Positions 6,907-15,484 of a DNA stretch of 64,000 nt are shown in pieces. Under the pieces are notes generated by a model. The model was not told the origin of the DNA. It saw nothing but the letters and a program-made list of their open reading frames with translations, and did not search any database. How positions within the stretch are numbered: position 1 is the stretch's first letter; each line of letters begins with the position of its first letter. The position numbers and the translations under genes were made by a program. The stretch is from JABDIP01 sp965237625 (GTDB lineage Bacteria; Pseudomonadota; Alphaproteobacteria; DSM-16000; Inquilinaceae): positions 186,001 to 250,000 of the forward strand of contig CBDEGD010000048.1 in assembly GCA_965237625.1 (NCBI GenBank). The letters are read 5' to 3'.

Positions 6907-8213
6907 CCTCGTACACTTTCTCGGGCCAGTGCCAACCCCTGCACGGGGTTGATCGGCTGCCCATTGCTTCTGAATTCGAAATACAAATCCGGATTATCCG
7001 TATCGCCGCTTTGCGGCAAAGCCGTGACGCCAACCGGTTCTCCGGCCAAAACCTGTTGGCCGGCGCGGGCGTCCAGACGCCCGAACCCGGCGATCAGTGA
7101 ATGATATCCGCCGGCATGCTCCAGGATCAAGAGCCGGCCATACCCCTTGAACTGTCCGGCGAAGCGCACCTCACCATCCAATGGCGCGACTACCGGGGCG
7201 CCGGGGTAGGGTTTCAGGGTCAAACCGCGATTGGTCTCCCCGAAGGCGTTGGGCTGGCCATAGCGAACGGTGATCTCGCCACTTGCCGGCATGATCACCC
7301 CGTCGAAAACCGGTAGGGCCGACAGTCGGCTCGCCACCTGGCCACGGACCAATTCGCGGCCCTCCGCCATTGCCGTCGCAACGGCGGCGGCTTCCAGCTC
7401 GGCCGGGGTTGGGGCGGGTTCGGCTTCGGCGACCGGCACCTCGACCGGGGTCTCCTCGATCAGCCGGTCCAACAGTTCGAGCAGGGTGTCGGCCTCGTCG
7501 GCCATTCGCTGCAGACGGGCCTCCACGGCCTGGCGCTCGGACTCGGTCTCTGCCGTCAGCGCTTCGCGGCGCTGAATCAAGGCGTTCATATCGGATATCT
7601 GGGCGTCCAGGCTATCCCGCTGGGTGCGTGCCTGGTCCCGGCGGTTCGCGAGGCCCGTCCGAACAGCCGCCAATTCCGAAAGCTGCCGACGCAGCACGCG
7701 GGCCTCGCCTTCGATCGCCGGCACGGCCGAGCGCAGCAGGGTGGCGGTGCGCAGTGCATCGACCGGGGCGCTGGGCCGCGCGAACATGGTCTCCGGCGGA
7801 ACGCGTGCCAGCCGGGTCAACCCGCCGAGCAATTGCGACAGCTTGTCGCGCTGCACATCCAGTTTGACGACCCACTCCGATTCCTCGGCCACCAGCGCTC
7901 TCATCTCGCGCTCGATCTCCAGCAGCACCTGATGCTGCGCCATGATCTCCAGCGAGGCATTGACCGCTTCGACCCGCAGATCGGCCACCTCCTGGTTCAA
8001 TGCGGTGATCCGTTGATCCAACTCCCGCCTGAGATCGGTGGAGTCCTCAATGGATTGTTGAATCCGTTCGATCTCGTCGGCGGTGCCGGCGGCCTCCTGA
8101 GCGGTTGCAAGGCGGGGCGTGGCCAGAAGCAGCGCGACCACGAGCCCGGCGACCATCATCCCGGCAGCGGACGCAATCGCCGTGGTATTGCCGCGTGGGG
8201 GCAGCCGCCGCAT
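6903..8213 (-). CDS. envC: Murein hydrolase activator EnvC family protein (M23/LytM)
   Basis: 436 residues. An N-terminal signal or anchor segment (GMMVAGLVVALLLATPRLA) is followed by a long coiled coil (about 45-270, with repeated Glu/Leu/Arg heptads). A C-terminal LytM domain follows: GEITVRYGQPN, PVVAPLDGEVRFAGQFKGYG, LLILEHAGGYHSLIAG. The expected zinc-binding histidines are not all present, as in EnvC-type proteins that activate amidases rather than cleave murein themselves. It is 2 bp from gpmI upstream and overlaps the S41 protease gene downstream. Co-expression of a murein activator and its likely processing protease is a conserved arrangement. Confidence 0.9.
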   Translation of the reverse strand: MRRLPPRGNTTAIASAAGMMVAGLVVALLLATPRLATAQEAAGTADEIERIQQSIEDSTDLRRELDQRITALNQEVADLRVEAVNASLEIMAQHQVLLEIEREMRALVAEESEWVVKLDVQRDKLSQLLGGLTRLARVPPETMFARPSAPVDALRTATLLRSAVPAIEGEARVLRRQLSELAAVRTGLANRRDQARTQRDSLDAQISDMNALIQRREALTAETESERQAVEARLQRMADEADTLLELLDRLIEETPVEVPVAEAEPAPTPAELEAAAVATAMAEGRELVRGQVASRLSALPVFDGVIMPASGEITVRYGQPNAFGETNRGLTLKPYPGAPVVAPLDGEVRFAGQFKGYGRLLILEHAGGYHSLIAGFGRLDARAGQQVLAGEPVGVTALPQSGDTDNPDLYFEFRSNGQPINPVQGLALARESVRG

Positions 8214-8215
8214 CT

Positions 8216-9796
8216 CTACTCCGCGGCGCGCCGCGCCGAATCCCGGTCGATCAGGCTGCGGCCGGTCATCGCCTCGGGCTTGGGCAGGCGCAGCAATTCC
8301 AGCAGGGTCGGGGCTACATCGGCCAGCCGCCCGTCATGCAGGCCGCTCACATCGTCGCGGGCGTTGACCAGCACCACCGGCACAGGGCTCAGCGTATGGG
8401 CGGTGTGCGGCTCTCCGGTCTCCGGGTCGCGCATGATGTCGCAATTGCCGTGATCAGCGGTGAACAGGAGGGCGGCGCCGACGCCGGTCACCGCGGCCTC
8501 GAGCCGGCCGAGACAGGTATCCACGGTCTCCACCGCCTTGATCGCGGCCGGCAGGCTGCCGGTGTGGCCAACCATGTCCGGGTTGGCGAAATTGACGATC
8601 ACCAGATCGTACTTGCCGCTCCCCACCGCCTCGACCAGCCGGTCCGCCAGTTCCGGGGCCGACATCTCCGGCTGAAGATCGTAGGTGGCGACCTTGGGCG
8701 AGGGCACCATGATGCGGTCCTCGCCGGGGAAGGGTTTCTCCTCGCCGCCGTTGAAGAAGAAAGTGACGTGCGGGTATTTCTCGGTCTCCGCCATGCGGAT
8801 CTGGGTCATGCCGGCTTCCGACACCACCGCGCCGATCACGTCCTCGATCGAGCGCGGCGGGAAAACGGACGACATCATGGTCATCAGGTATTCGGAGTAT
8901 TCCGACATGCCGCAGGCATCGGCGAAGCGGACCGGTGCCCGCTCGAACCCGTCGAAGGGAGGGTCCAGAAGCGCGGTGAGGATTTCCCGCGCCCGGTCTG
9001 AGCGGAAATTGGCGAACAGCACGCCGTCGCCGTCTTTCATACCGGCATAGTCGCCAATTGCGGTCGGTTCGACGAATTCGTCGCCGGTGCCGGCATCATA
9101 GGCGCTTTGCAGGACCGCCAGCGGGTCGTCGGCGCGGGGTCCGGACGCCTCGGCAATGGTGCGGTAGGCGCGCTCGATCCGCTCCCAGCGCTTGTCCCGG
9201 TCCATGGCGTAATACCGGCCGTCGACGGTGGCGATGCCCACATTGTCCAGATCGGCGATGTCCGACAGGAATGCGGCCATGGTCTTCTTGCCAGCCATGG
9301 GCGGCGTATCGCGGCCATCGGTGAAGGCGTGGATCGCCAGCGGCACGCCGGCGGTCGCAACCGTCCGCGCCAGGGCCACGAAATGGTCCTGATGGGCATG
9401 CACCCCGCCCGGCGACAGCAGCCCCATCAGATGGCAGGTGCCGCCGCTCTCCTTCAGCGCCGCGATGTGGCGGGTGAGGGCGGGGTTGCGCGCGAAATCG
9501 CCATCCTCGATGGCCTTGGCGATCTTCAGCAGATCCTGCAGCACGACCCGTCCCGCGCCGATATTCATGTGCCCGACTTCGGAGTTGCCGATCTGCCCGT
9601 CCGGCAGCCCGACATCCTCCTCACTGGCCCGCATCAGTGCATGGGGGCAGCCAGCCCAAAGCCGATCGAAATTGGGCGTATCGCCCTGCGCAACGGCGTT
9701 GTCGGCCGGGTCTTCACGATACCCCCAGCCATCCAGCACGCAGAAGACGACCGGACGGGGACGGGCGGGCTCGGTCGGATCGTTCATGGCAGACAT
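8216..9796 (-). CDS. gpmI: 2,3-bisphosphoglycerate-independent phosphoglycerate mutase
   Basis: 526 residues, the family's usual length. The enzyme interconverts 3- and 2-phosphoglycerate in glycolysis using two metal ions. Visible hallmarks are the N-terminal VFCVLDGWGYRED, the catalytic serine in DGQIGNSEVGHMNIGAGR, HAFTDGRDTPP, DRDKRWERIERAY, and the C-terminal metal motifs VIVNFANPDMVGHTG and LFTADHGNCD. ATG 9796 gives a natural N-terminus. It heads the leftward gpmI-envC-ctpA cluster. The DMT exporter upstream separates it from rlmH, which is often its direct neighbour in related genomes. Confidence 0.97.
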   Translation of the reverse strand: MSAMNDPTEPARPRPVVFCVLDGWGYREDPADNAVAQGDTPNFDRLWAGCPHALMRASEEDVGLPDGQIGNSEVGHMNIGAGRVVLQDLLKIAKAIEDGDFARNPALTRHIAALKESGGTCHLMGLLSPGGVHAHQDHFVALARTVATAGVPLAIHAFTDGRDTPPMAGKKTMAAFLSDIADLDNVGIATVDGRYYAMDRDKRWERIERAYRTIAEASGPRADDPLAVLQSAYDAGTGDEFVEPTAIGDYAGMKDGDGVLFANFRSDRAREILTALLDPPFDGFERAPVRFADACGMSEYSEYLMTMMSSVFPPRSIEDVIGAVVSEAGMTQIRMAETEKYPHVTFFFNGGEEKPFPGEDRIMVPSPKVATYDLQPEMSAPELADRLVEAVGSGKYDLVIVNFANPDMVGHTGSLPAAIKAVETVDTCLGRLEAAVTGVGAALLFTADHGNCDIMRDPETGEPHTAHTLSPVPVVLVNARDDVSGLHDGRLADVAPTLLELLRLPKPEAMTGRSLIDRDSARRAAE

Positions 9797-9870
9797 CCTC
9801 GAAGAGGCCCCTCATATAGGGTATTCGTGCATCGATCGGTAGCGACAATGCGGCATATCCCGGTTTGCGG

Positions 9871-10863
9871 TCAGTGCTCCCGGTTCGGCGCACCGTCAAG
9901 CCCGCGCCTGGCGTCCGGGATCGCAACGGCGGTCCGTTTGGACCGCTGCAGGACAAATGTCGCGGCGACAATAATGCCAAGCCCCGGATATGTCGCGAAA
10001 GGCGGAAGTTCCTGACCGAACGCCAGTCCAATGACCAGAACCAGAGCTGGATTGAGATAGGTGTACGACATGACTTTTGTCGGGCCGATGACCGTCGAGC
10101 TCCATTGGATCACGAAGAACGTGACCAGGGTCGTGAATACCGCCAGATAGGCGATGCCGGCATAGACCGCTATCGGCACTGTGGCCCACTCAACGCCGGA
10201 TAGGCGCGGGGCCGACAAAAGCAGCAGCCAGAGCGCGCCGGTTGCCAGGGTCCAGAAGGTCATTTGAGCCATCGGCTCGCCACGATGGAGAAACTTTACA
10301 AGCGGGCCATAGATGCCCATCGCGATCGTGGCCGCCAGAAAAATCCCATCGCCCAGCCCCAGCTTCAAGGAGGTCAGCGCCGCCGGGTCGCCGCGAAAGA
10401 TCACCCAGACAGCGCCGATCATGCCGATCGGCAGGGCGATCCGCGCCGCGCCGCTCAGCCTTTCCTTCAGCAACACGGCGGAAACCGCAGCCGTAATGAC
10501 CGGAAGCAGGGCGAATATCGTCGCCGTATTCAGGACGGAGGTATGACGCAGTGCAGCGAACATGCCCCAGAAAAATCCGACGAGGCAGGCACTCAACACG
10601 CCATAACGCGCCAGATCGCGCCAACCGGGCATGGACAGGCCGTAACGCCAAGCGACGAGGGGCGCGAACAGGATTGCCGCCAGGGTGAACCGCAACAATG
10701 TCAGGACAAGGCTGTCCAGCCCATGGGTGATTGCCGCGCCAACCGGAAATGACGTCGCGACAAGCACCGTCGCCAGCATCATCAGGAGATGGCCGCGTCT
10801 CGACCGGCCGTCTCCTTCGCCGGATTTCCCTCGGCGGTCTCTGTCGCTTAAGATCTTTGCCAT
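9871..10863 (-). CDS. EamA/DMT family transporter
   Basis: 330 residues with ten predicted hydrophobic segments arranged as two EamA repeats (LLMMLATVLVATSFPVGAAI onward; GLGDGIFLAATIAMGIYGPL onward). The conserved second-repeat end is recognisable (TKVMSYTYLNPALVLVIGLAFGQ). DMT proteins usually export amino acids or small metabolites; the substrate cannot be told here. ATG 10863 has an AGGGATC ribosome site. The gene interrupts the commonly contiguous rlmH-gpmI order, so it may be a later insertion in the cluster. Confidence 0.9.
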   Translation of the reverse strand: MAKILSDRDRRGKSGEGDGRSRRGHLLMMLATVLVATSFPVGAAITHGLDSLVLTLLRFTLAAILFAPLVAWRYGLSMPGWRDLARYGVLSACLVGFFWGMFAALRHTSVLNTATIFALLPVITAAVSAVLLKERLSGAARIALPIGMIGAVWVIFRGDPAALTSLKLGLGDGIFLAATIAMGIYGPLVKFLHRGEPMAQMTFWTLATGALWLLLLSAPRLSGVEWATVPIAVYAGIAYLAVFTTLVTFFVIQWSSTVIGPTKVMSYTYLNPALVLVIGLAFGQELPPFATYPGLGIIVAATFVLQRSKRTAVAIPDARRGLDGAPNREH

Positions 10864-10934
10864 GATCCGATCCCTATCGTCGGCGATCCGCGCTGACGCA
10901 GGTCATGGCACTGTGCACATGGTGCATTTCGTCT

Positions 10935-11393
10935 TCATTCCCGGTGATAAGGATGGCCGCTCAGGATGGTTTGGGCCCGGTAGATCTGCTCGGCCAGCAT
11001 CGCCCGGACCATCATATGGGGCCAAGTCGCGCTTCCGAATGCGAGCACCAGCGCTGCACGGTCCCTGACCGACTGCGACAGTCCATCGGCGCCGCCGATG
11101 ACGAAGGCCAATTCCTGAACGCCGTCGTCGCGCCACTGGCCCAGCTTCTCGGCGAAGGCCATGCTTGTGAGGTCTCGGCCACGCTCGTCCAGGGCCACCA
11201 GTGTCGCCTGGGGCGGGATCGCCGCCAGCAGCAAATCGCCTTCGTGATTGCGCAGGGCTAAGCCGGAGAGCTTCTTGCGCGGTTCGACCTCGCGCACGGT
11301 CAGCGGCCAAGCGGAGCGGCCGACATACTCGTCCACCAAGTCGCGAACAGGCCCGGCCCGCAACCGGCCGACCGCGGCCAGCCACAGGCGCAT
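10935..11393 (-). CDS. rlmH: 23S rRNA (pseudouridine1915-N3)-methyltransferase
   Basis: 152 residues, the usual RlmH length. It is a SPOUT methyltransferase that methylates pseudouridine 1915 in helix 69 of 23S rRNA on 70S ribosomes. Motifs seen are LVALDERGRDLTSMAFA, the SAM-binding FVIGGADGLS, and the C-terminal knot ATWPHMMVRAMLAEQIYRA and GHPYHRE. It follows rsfS with a 9-bp gap, the standard rsfS-rlmH pairing. Confidence 0.96.
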   Translation of the reverse strand: MRLWLAAVGRLRAGPVRDLVDEYVGRSAWPLTVREVEPRKKLSGLALRNHEGDLLLAAIPPQATLVALDERGRDLTSMAFAEKLGQWRDDGVQELAFVIGGADGLSQSVRDRAALVLAFGSATWPHMMVRAMLAEQIYRAQTILSGHPYHRE

Positions 11394-11402
11394 CGCCGGA
11401 CC

Positions 11403-11828
11403 CTAGGCCTCGCCGGTCATCGGGGCGCCGCCGTCGCTCGCCTTGGGGATCGCCGGTGGATTGGCCGGTGGGCTCGCATCCCACATCTTCTCGATGTTGT
11501 AGAAAACGCGCACCTCCGGGCGGAACAGATGGACGATCACGTCGCCCGCATCCAAGAGCACCCAGTCGCCATTGGCTCTTCCCTCTATCTTGATCGAGCG
11601 CACGCCGGCTTTCTTCATGCGTTCCGCAAGATGATCGGCCATGGCCCCGACCTGACGGGACGAACGGCCGCTGGCCACAACCATGTAGTCGGCGATGGTG
11701 GATTTGCCGTCGAGGTCGATGATGACGATGTCTTCCGCCTTGTCGTCATCCAGGGACGACGCGACCAGTTCGACGATTTGGCGGGGCAGGCCATCGGCGA
11801 GCCCCCGATCCGATGTTCCCGACACCAC
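11403..11828 (-). CDS. rsfS: Ribosome silencing factor
   Basis: 141 residues. It binds L14 on the 50S subunit and blocks subunit joining when nutrients are scarce. The core matches the family: DIVIIDLDGKSTIADYMVVASGRS, RQVGAMADHLAERMKK, KIEGRANGDWVLLDAGDVIVHLFRPEVRVFYNIEKMW. A Pro-rich C-terminal extension of about 25 residues is unremarkable. It lies between nadD and rlmH, the common bacterial order. Confidence 0.95.
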   Translation of the reverse strand: MVSGTSDRGLADGLPRQIVELVASSLDDDKAEDIVIIDLDGKSTIADYMVVASGRSSRQVGAMADHLAERMKKAGVRSIKIEGRANGDWVLLDAGDVIVHLFRPEVRVFYNIEKMWDASPPANPPAIPKASDGGAPMTGEA

Positions 11829-11888
11829 GGGAACAGGGTCAATCTTTGGTGTTATGGCGTGTACCTCGTTGCCAGTTCTCAGGCGCCT

Positions 11889-12434
11889 TCAATCCGCCGC
11901 GCGCAATTTCGTGGCCGAAGCCCAATGCAGACGGGAATGGAAAAAGATCCAGACTGGCGGCCGATACTCGGCCAGTCGACCGGCCTGGCGCTCACCCATT
12001 CTGTACTGCGCGAAATGCGAGGCAGCAGTACCACTCAGCGCCCTCTGAGAATAGGGGGGGCGATCGAAGATCGCAATGGGTGCCAGATGAAAGATTTGTT
12101 TCCAATTTCGCCATTTGGGCAGTTCGACGAGATTATCGGCCCCCATCAGCCAGACGAAACGGGTGCGCGGAAAGCGCCTTGTGAGTGCCGCCAAGGTGTC
12201 CGCGGTGAACCGGGTGCCAAGGCGGATCTCCAGATCGCTGACCAGGATGCGGGGGTGGGCGGCGACCTCCCTGGCGCTATTCATGCGTTCGGCAAGCGGC
12301 GCCATGCCGGACGCCGCCTTCAGCGGATTTTGCGGAGAGGCCAGCCACCAGACCGCGTCCAGCCCAAGCCGCCTCAGCGCTTCCAGACTGAGATGGCGAT
12401 GACCGTCATGAGCCGGGTTGAACGAACCGCCCAT
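11889..12434 (-). CDS. nadD: Nicotinate-nucleotide adenylyltransferase
   Basis: At least 181 residues. The nucleotidyltransferase motif GGSFNPAHDGHRHLS, the substrate region WWLASPQNPLK, FVWLMGADNL and the terminal SATKLRA identify NadD, which adenylates nicotinate mononucleotide in NAD synthesis. The first in-frame ATG (12434) falls immediately before GGSFNP and would remove the first beta strand. The frame is open upstream and encodes ARVGLMGGSFNP, so the real start is probably a non-ATG codon (for example a CTG) near the end of proA at 12497. Confidence 0.93.
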   Translation of the reverse strand: MGGSFNPAHDGHRHLSLEALRRLGLDAVWWLASPQNPLKAASGMAPLAERMNSAREVAAHPRILVSDLEIRLGTRFTADTLAALTRRFPRTRFVWLMGADNLVELPKWRNWKQIFHLAPIAIFDRPPYSQRALSGTAASHFAQYRMGERQAGRLAEYRPPVWIFFHSRLHWASATKLRAAD

Positions 12435-12496
12435 CAGCCCGACCCGGGCGCCGGCCCAGTGCGGGCCGGAATACAGGCGCGGCGGTGCGAAGATCG

Positions 12497-13795
12497 TCAG
12501 GGCCGGACCTGCCCGCTGCCCCGAACCACATATTTGTAGCTGGTCAGTTGCTCGGCGCCGACCGGGCCCCGGGCATGCAGCTTTCCGGTGGAGATGCCGA
12601 TCTCCGCCCCCATGCCGAACTCGCCGCCATCGGCGAACTGTGTCGACGCGTTCTGCAGCAGGATGGCGCTGTCGACCCCGGCGAAGAAGCGCCGGGCGAT
12701 GGCATCGTCCTCGGTGACGATGCTTTCGGTGTGGTGCGAGCCATGCCGGTTTATGTGGGCGACGGCTTCATCGATGCCGTCCACCTGCTTAACCGCCAGG
12801 ATGGCGTCCAGATACTCCGTCTCCCAATCGCTATCCGAGGCCGGGCGCACGCGGGAATCCAGCGCCTGGGTCTCGGCGTCGCCGCGCACTTCGCATCCGG
12901 CCTCGATCAACGCTTCCAGGATCGGCGGCAAGACGGTCGTGGCCGCCAGATGATCGACCAGCAGGGTCTCCGCGGCGCCGCAAATGCCGGTCCGGCGCAT
13001 CTTCGAATTGACCGTGACCTTGCGGGCGATATCCGGATCGGCCGCCGCATGGATATAGACATGACAAATGCCGTCCAGGTGCTTCAGGACCGGTATCCGG
13101 CTTTCCGCCGCCACTCGTTTGATGAGGGACAACCCGCCGCGCGGCACGATCACGTCGATCACCTCGGTCATGGTCAGCATCTCGCCGACGGCCGCCCGGT
13201 CGGTGGTCGGGACAAGCTGGATGCAGCCCTCGGGAAGGCCGGCTTCGGCCAGACCCGTCTTCAGCGCGTTGGCGATGGCGGTGGAGGAATGGAAACTCTC
13301 GGACCCGCCGCGCAGGATCGCCGCATTGCCGGATTTCAGGCACAGCCCGCCGGCATCGGCGGTCACATTCGGCCGGCTCTCATAGATGATCCCGATGACG
13401 CCCAGCGGCACCCGCACCCGGGCAATATTCAGCCCGTTCGGGCGATCCCACTCGGCAATGATGGACCCGACCGGGTCGGGCAGTTCGGCGATCGCCTCAA
13501 GGCCCGCGGCCATCGCTTCGATCCGCTGCTCGTTCAGGGTCAGCCGGTCGAGGAAGGAGCCCTTTGTTCCCCTGGCCTCTGCCGCCGCAACATCCTTCGC
13601 ATTGGCGCCCAGGATTGCCGAGCTATCGGCACGGATCGCCGCCGCCGCCGCACGCAGGGCGTCATCCTTGATCTCGGTCGGCGCGGTGGCAAGCGCTGCC
13701 GCCGCCGACTTCGCCCGATCGCCCAGGCGGCGCATGATTGCGGCTATGTCGGCAGCGCTCGCTGCGCCGGCCGATGCCTCCAGAACCGTATCCAT
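12497..13795 (-). CDS. proA: Glutamate-5-semialdehyde dehydrogenase (gamma-glutamyl phosphate reductase)
   Basis: 432 residues from ATG 13795, preferred over 13852 because GGGAGAGTAGGA precedes it and the extra N-terminus is not family-like. It reduces gamma-glutamyl phosphate with NADPH in proline synthesis. Seen motifs are GVIGIIYESRPNVTADA, LCLKSGNAAILRGGSES, IVPRGGLSLI, the catalytic cysteine in RRTGICGAAETLL, and STQFADGGEFGMGAEIGIST. It lies near proB but is separated from it by two small membrane-protein genes. Confidence 0.97.
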   Translation of the reverse strand: MDTVLEASAGAASAADIAAIMRRLGDRAKSAAAALATAPTEIKDDALRAAAAAIRADSSAILGANAKDVAAAEARGTKGSFLDRLTLNEQRIEAMAAGLEAIAELPDPVGSIIAEWDRPNGLNIARVRVPLGVIGIIYESRPNVTADAGGLCLKSGNAAILRGGSESFHSSTAIANALKTGLAEAGLPEGCIQLVPTTDRAAVGEMLTMTEVIDVIVPRGGLSLIKRVAAESRIPVLKHLDGICHVYIHAAADPDIARKVTVNSKMRRTGICGAAETLLVDHLAATTVLPPILEALIEAGCEVRGDAETQALDSRVRPASDSDWETEYLDAILAVKQVDGIDEAVAHINRHGSHHTESIVTEDDAIARRFFAGVDSAILLQNASTQFADGGEFGMGAEIGISTGKLHARGPVGAEQLTSYKYVVRGSGQVRP

Positions 13796-13873
13796 AATCC
13801 TACTCTCCCACGGTCGTCCTGGCCGCCCTTGTCGGGTGCCGATCAGGCTCATCCCGCAGAATAGCGAAAACCG

Positions 13874-14098
13874 TCAGTCGAATACATCCGCCGTCTTCGG
13901 CGATTTCTGAACCGGCCAATGCGACAGGGCGAACAGATACACCACGATGATCTTCACCAGCGGTACCAGGAGGGCCAGCGACCACACCCCATTGTACCCG
14001 GCCCGAACCAGAATTCTCCAGCTGGCCAGCGCGGTGATGATCGTGGGGATCAGGAGCGCCGCCAAAAGGAGAAGGATTGATGCGGTGCCCTGGCTCAT
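13874..14098 (-). CDS. Small integral membrane protein, unknown function
   Basis: 74 residues from ATG 14098 (MSQGTASILLLLAALLIP). It has two hydrophobic segments (about 5-25 and 42-62) separated by SWRILVRAGYNGVWSL, then a cytoplasmic-looking tail KSPKTADVFD. It overlaps the next small membrane-protein gene by 4 bp (ATGA), so the two are translationally coupled and may be distant duplicates. The longer open frame up to 14248 is the neighbour's antiphase and not family-like. Function unknown. Confidence 0.7.
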   Translation of the reverse strand: MSQGTASILLLLAALLIPTIITALASWRILVRAGYNGVWSLALLVPLVKIIVVYLFALSHWPVQKSPKTADVFD

Positions 14099-14301
14099 GA
14101 CTTCACCGAATTCTCGAGGGTCACGACATCGAATGACGGCCAGCGGCCGAAAGCCAGGATCAGCGCCAGCGCCATCAGACCAATAACCGGAACAATTGCG
14201 AGGAGCGACAGCGCCGGGTTCCGTCCCAGTTTCCGGCAAACTTCCCACAGCGGATAGATAAGGATCGGCCCAACAATGGACTGGAGCACGAATAGCAGCA
14301 T
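14095..14301 (-). CDS. Small integral membrane protein, unknown function
   Basis: 68 residues from ATG 14301, chosen because GGAG lies 7 bases upstream. Two membrane segments (LLFVLQSIVGPILIYPLW and LSLLAIVPVIGLMALALILA) flank a basic loop CRKLGRNPA, followed by WPSFDVVTLENSVKS. It is coupled to the preceding small gene and lies between proB and proA. No specific family is recognised. Confidence 0.7.
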   Translation of the reverse strand: MLLFVLQSIVGPILIYPLWEVCRKLGRNPALSLLAIVPVIGLMALALILAFGRWPSFDVVTLENSVKS

Positions 14302-14362
14302 TTTAGACTCCAAGATCAGCGGCAATCCGCGACTGTACCGCCGTTTCGTTAACGTTGGCTGG

Positions 14363-15484
14363 CTATGAGCCGATCACCAGATCGTCGCGGTGGATCATCT
14401 CGTCCCGGCCGCGATAGCCCAGCAGGGTCTCGATCTCCGTGCTCTTGTGGCCGGCGATGCGGCGGGCGTCGTCGCAGGAATAGGCGGTCAGCCCGCGGCC
14501 GATGACCGTGCCGCCGCCATTCTTGACCGCGACGGGGTCGCCGCGCTGAAACCGGCCTTCGACCGCTACGACACCGGCCGGCAGCAGGCTCTTGCCGCTG
14601 GCCAGTGCCCGCGCGGCGCCCTCATCGACCACATAGGTGCCCACCGGGTTCAGGGCGCCGGCGATCCACCGTTTACGCGCGGTTTTGGGGCTGGCCTGCG
14701 GCACGAACCAAGTCGCTGTCGCGCCGGAGGCCAGCGCCCTCAGGGGATGGGCCTCCGTACCGCGCGTGATCGCCATCCGACAGCCGGCGCCCATGGCGAT
14801 GCGCGCCGCCGCCAGCTTGGTCACCATCCCGCCGGAGGAATAGCCCTGCGGCGGATCGCCGGCCATGGCCTCGACCTCGGGGGTCAGATCGCCGATTTCG
14901 GCGACATGCTCGGCCCCGGGCAATTTCCTGGGATCGGCGGTGTACAGCCCGTCGATATCCGACAGCAGCACCAGCGTGTCGGCGCTGATCATCTGCGCCA
15001 CCCGCGCCGCCAGCCTGTCATTGTCGCCGAAGAGGATCTCGGATGTGGCAACCGTGTCGTTTTCGTTGATGACCGGCACGGCACCGAGACTCAGCAATTG
15101 GGTGATCGTGTTGCGGGCGTTGATGTGCCGGCGCCGGGCCTCGGTATCGTCCAGCGTCAACAGGATCTGCGCCACGGTGATGTCGTGCCGCGCCAGTGCC
15201 TCCTGGTAGGCGTGGGCCAGGCGGATCTGGCCGGTGGCGGCCGCCGCTTGCTTTTCCTCCAGCCGGATCGCCCGACCGGTCAGCCCGAGGCGCTCGCGGC
15301 CTGTCGCAATGGCGCCGGAGGACACCAGCACCACTTGCTGACCCCGCCCATGGCATTCGGCGACGTCGTCGGCCAGCGCGTTCAGCCATTGCCGGCGGAT
15401 ATGGCCGGTCGCCTCCTCCACCAGCAGGGTGGAGCCGATCTTGACCACCATGCGCCTGGCACTGGCCAAAGAAGAGGCGGTCAT
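14363..15484 (-). CDS. proB: Glutamate 5-kinase with PUA domain
   Basis: 373 residues. It phosphorylates glutamate for proline synthesis. The amino-acid-kinase domain (about 1-260) shows RMVVKIGSTLL, VVLVSSGAIATGR, PVINENDTVATSEI, FGDNDRLAARVAQM, LLSDIDGLYTADP and YSSGGMVTKLAAARIA. A C-terminal PUA domain (about 285-373) has GTYVVDEGAARAL, RGDPVAVK and GLTAYSCDDAR. Its start overlaps the obgE stop by 4 bp, indicating coupling. Confidence 0.97.
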   Translation of the reverse strand: MTASSLASARRMVVKIGSTLLVEEATGHIRRQWLNALADDVAECHGRGQQVVLVSSGAIATGRERLGLTGRAIRLEEKQAAAATGQIRLAHAYQEALARHDITVAQILLTLDDTEARRRHINARNTITQLLSLGAVPVINENDTVATSEILFGDNDRLAARVAQMISADTLVLLSDIDGLYTADPRKLPGAEHVAEIGDLTPEVEAMAGDPPQGYSSGGMVTKLAAARIAMGAGCRMAITRGTEAHPLRALASGATATWFVPQASPKTARKRWIAGALNPVGTYVVDEGAARALASGKSLLPAGVVAVEGRFQRGDPVAVKNGGGTVIGRGLTAYSCDDARRIAGHKSTEIETLLGYRGRDEMIHRDDLVIGS

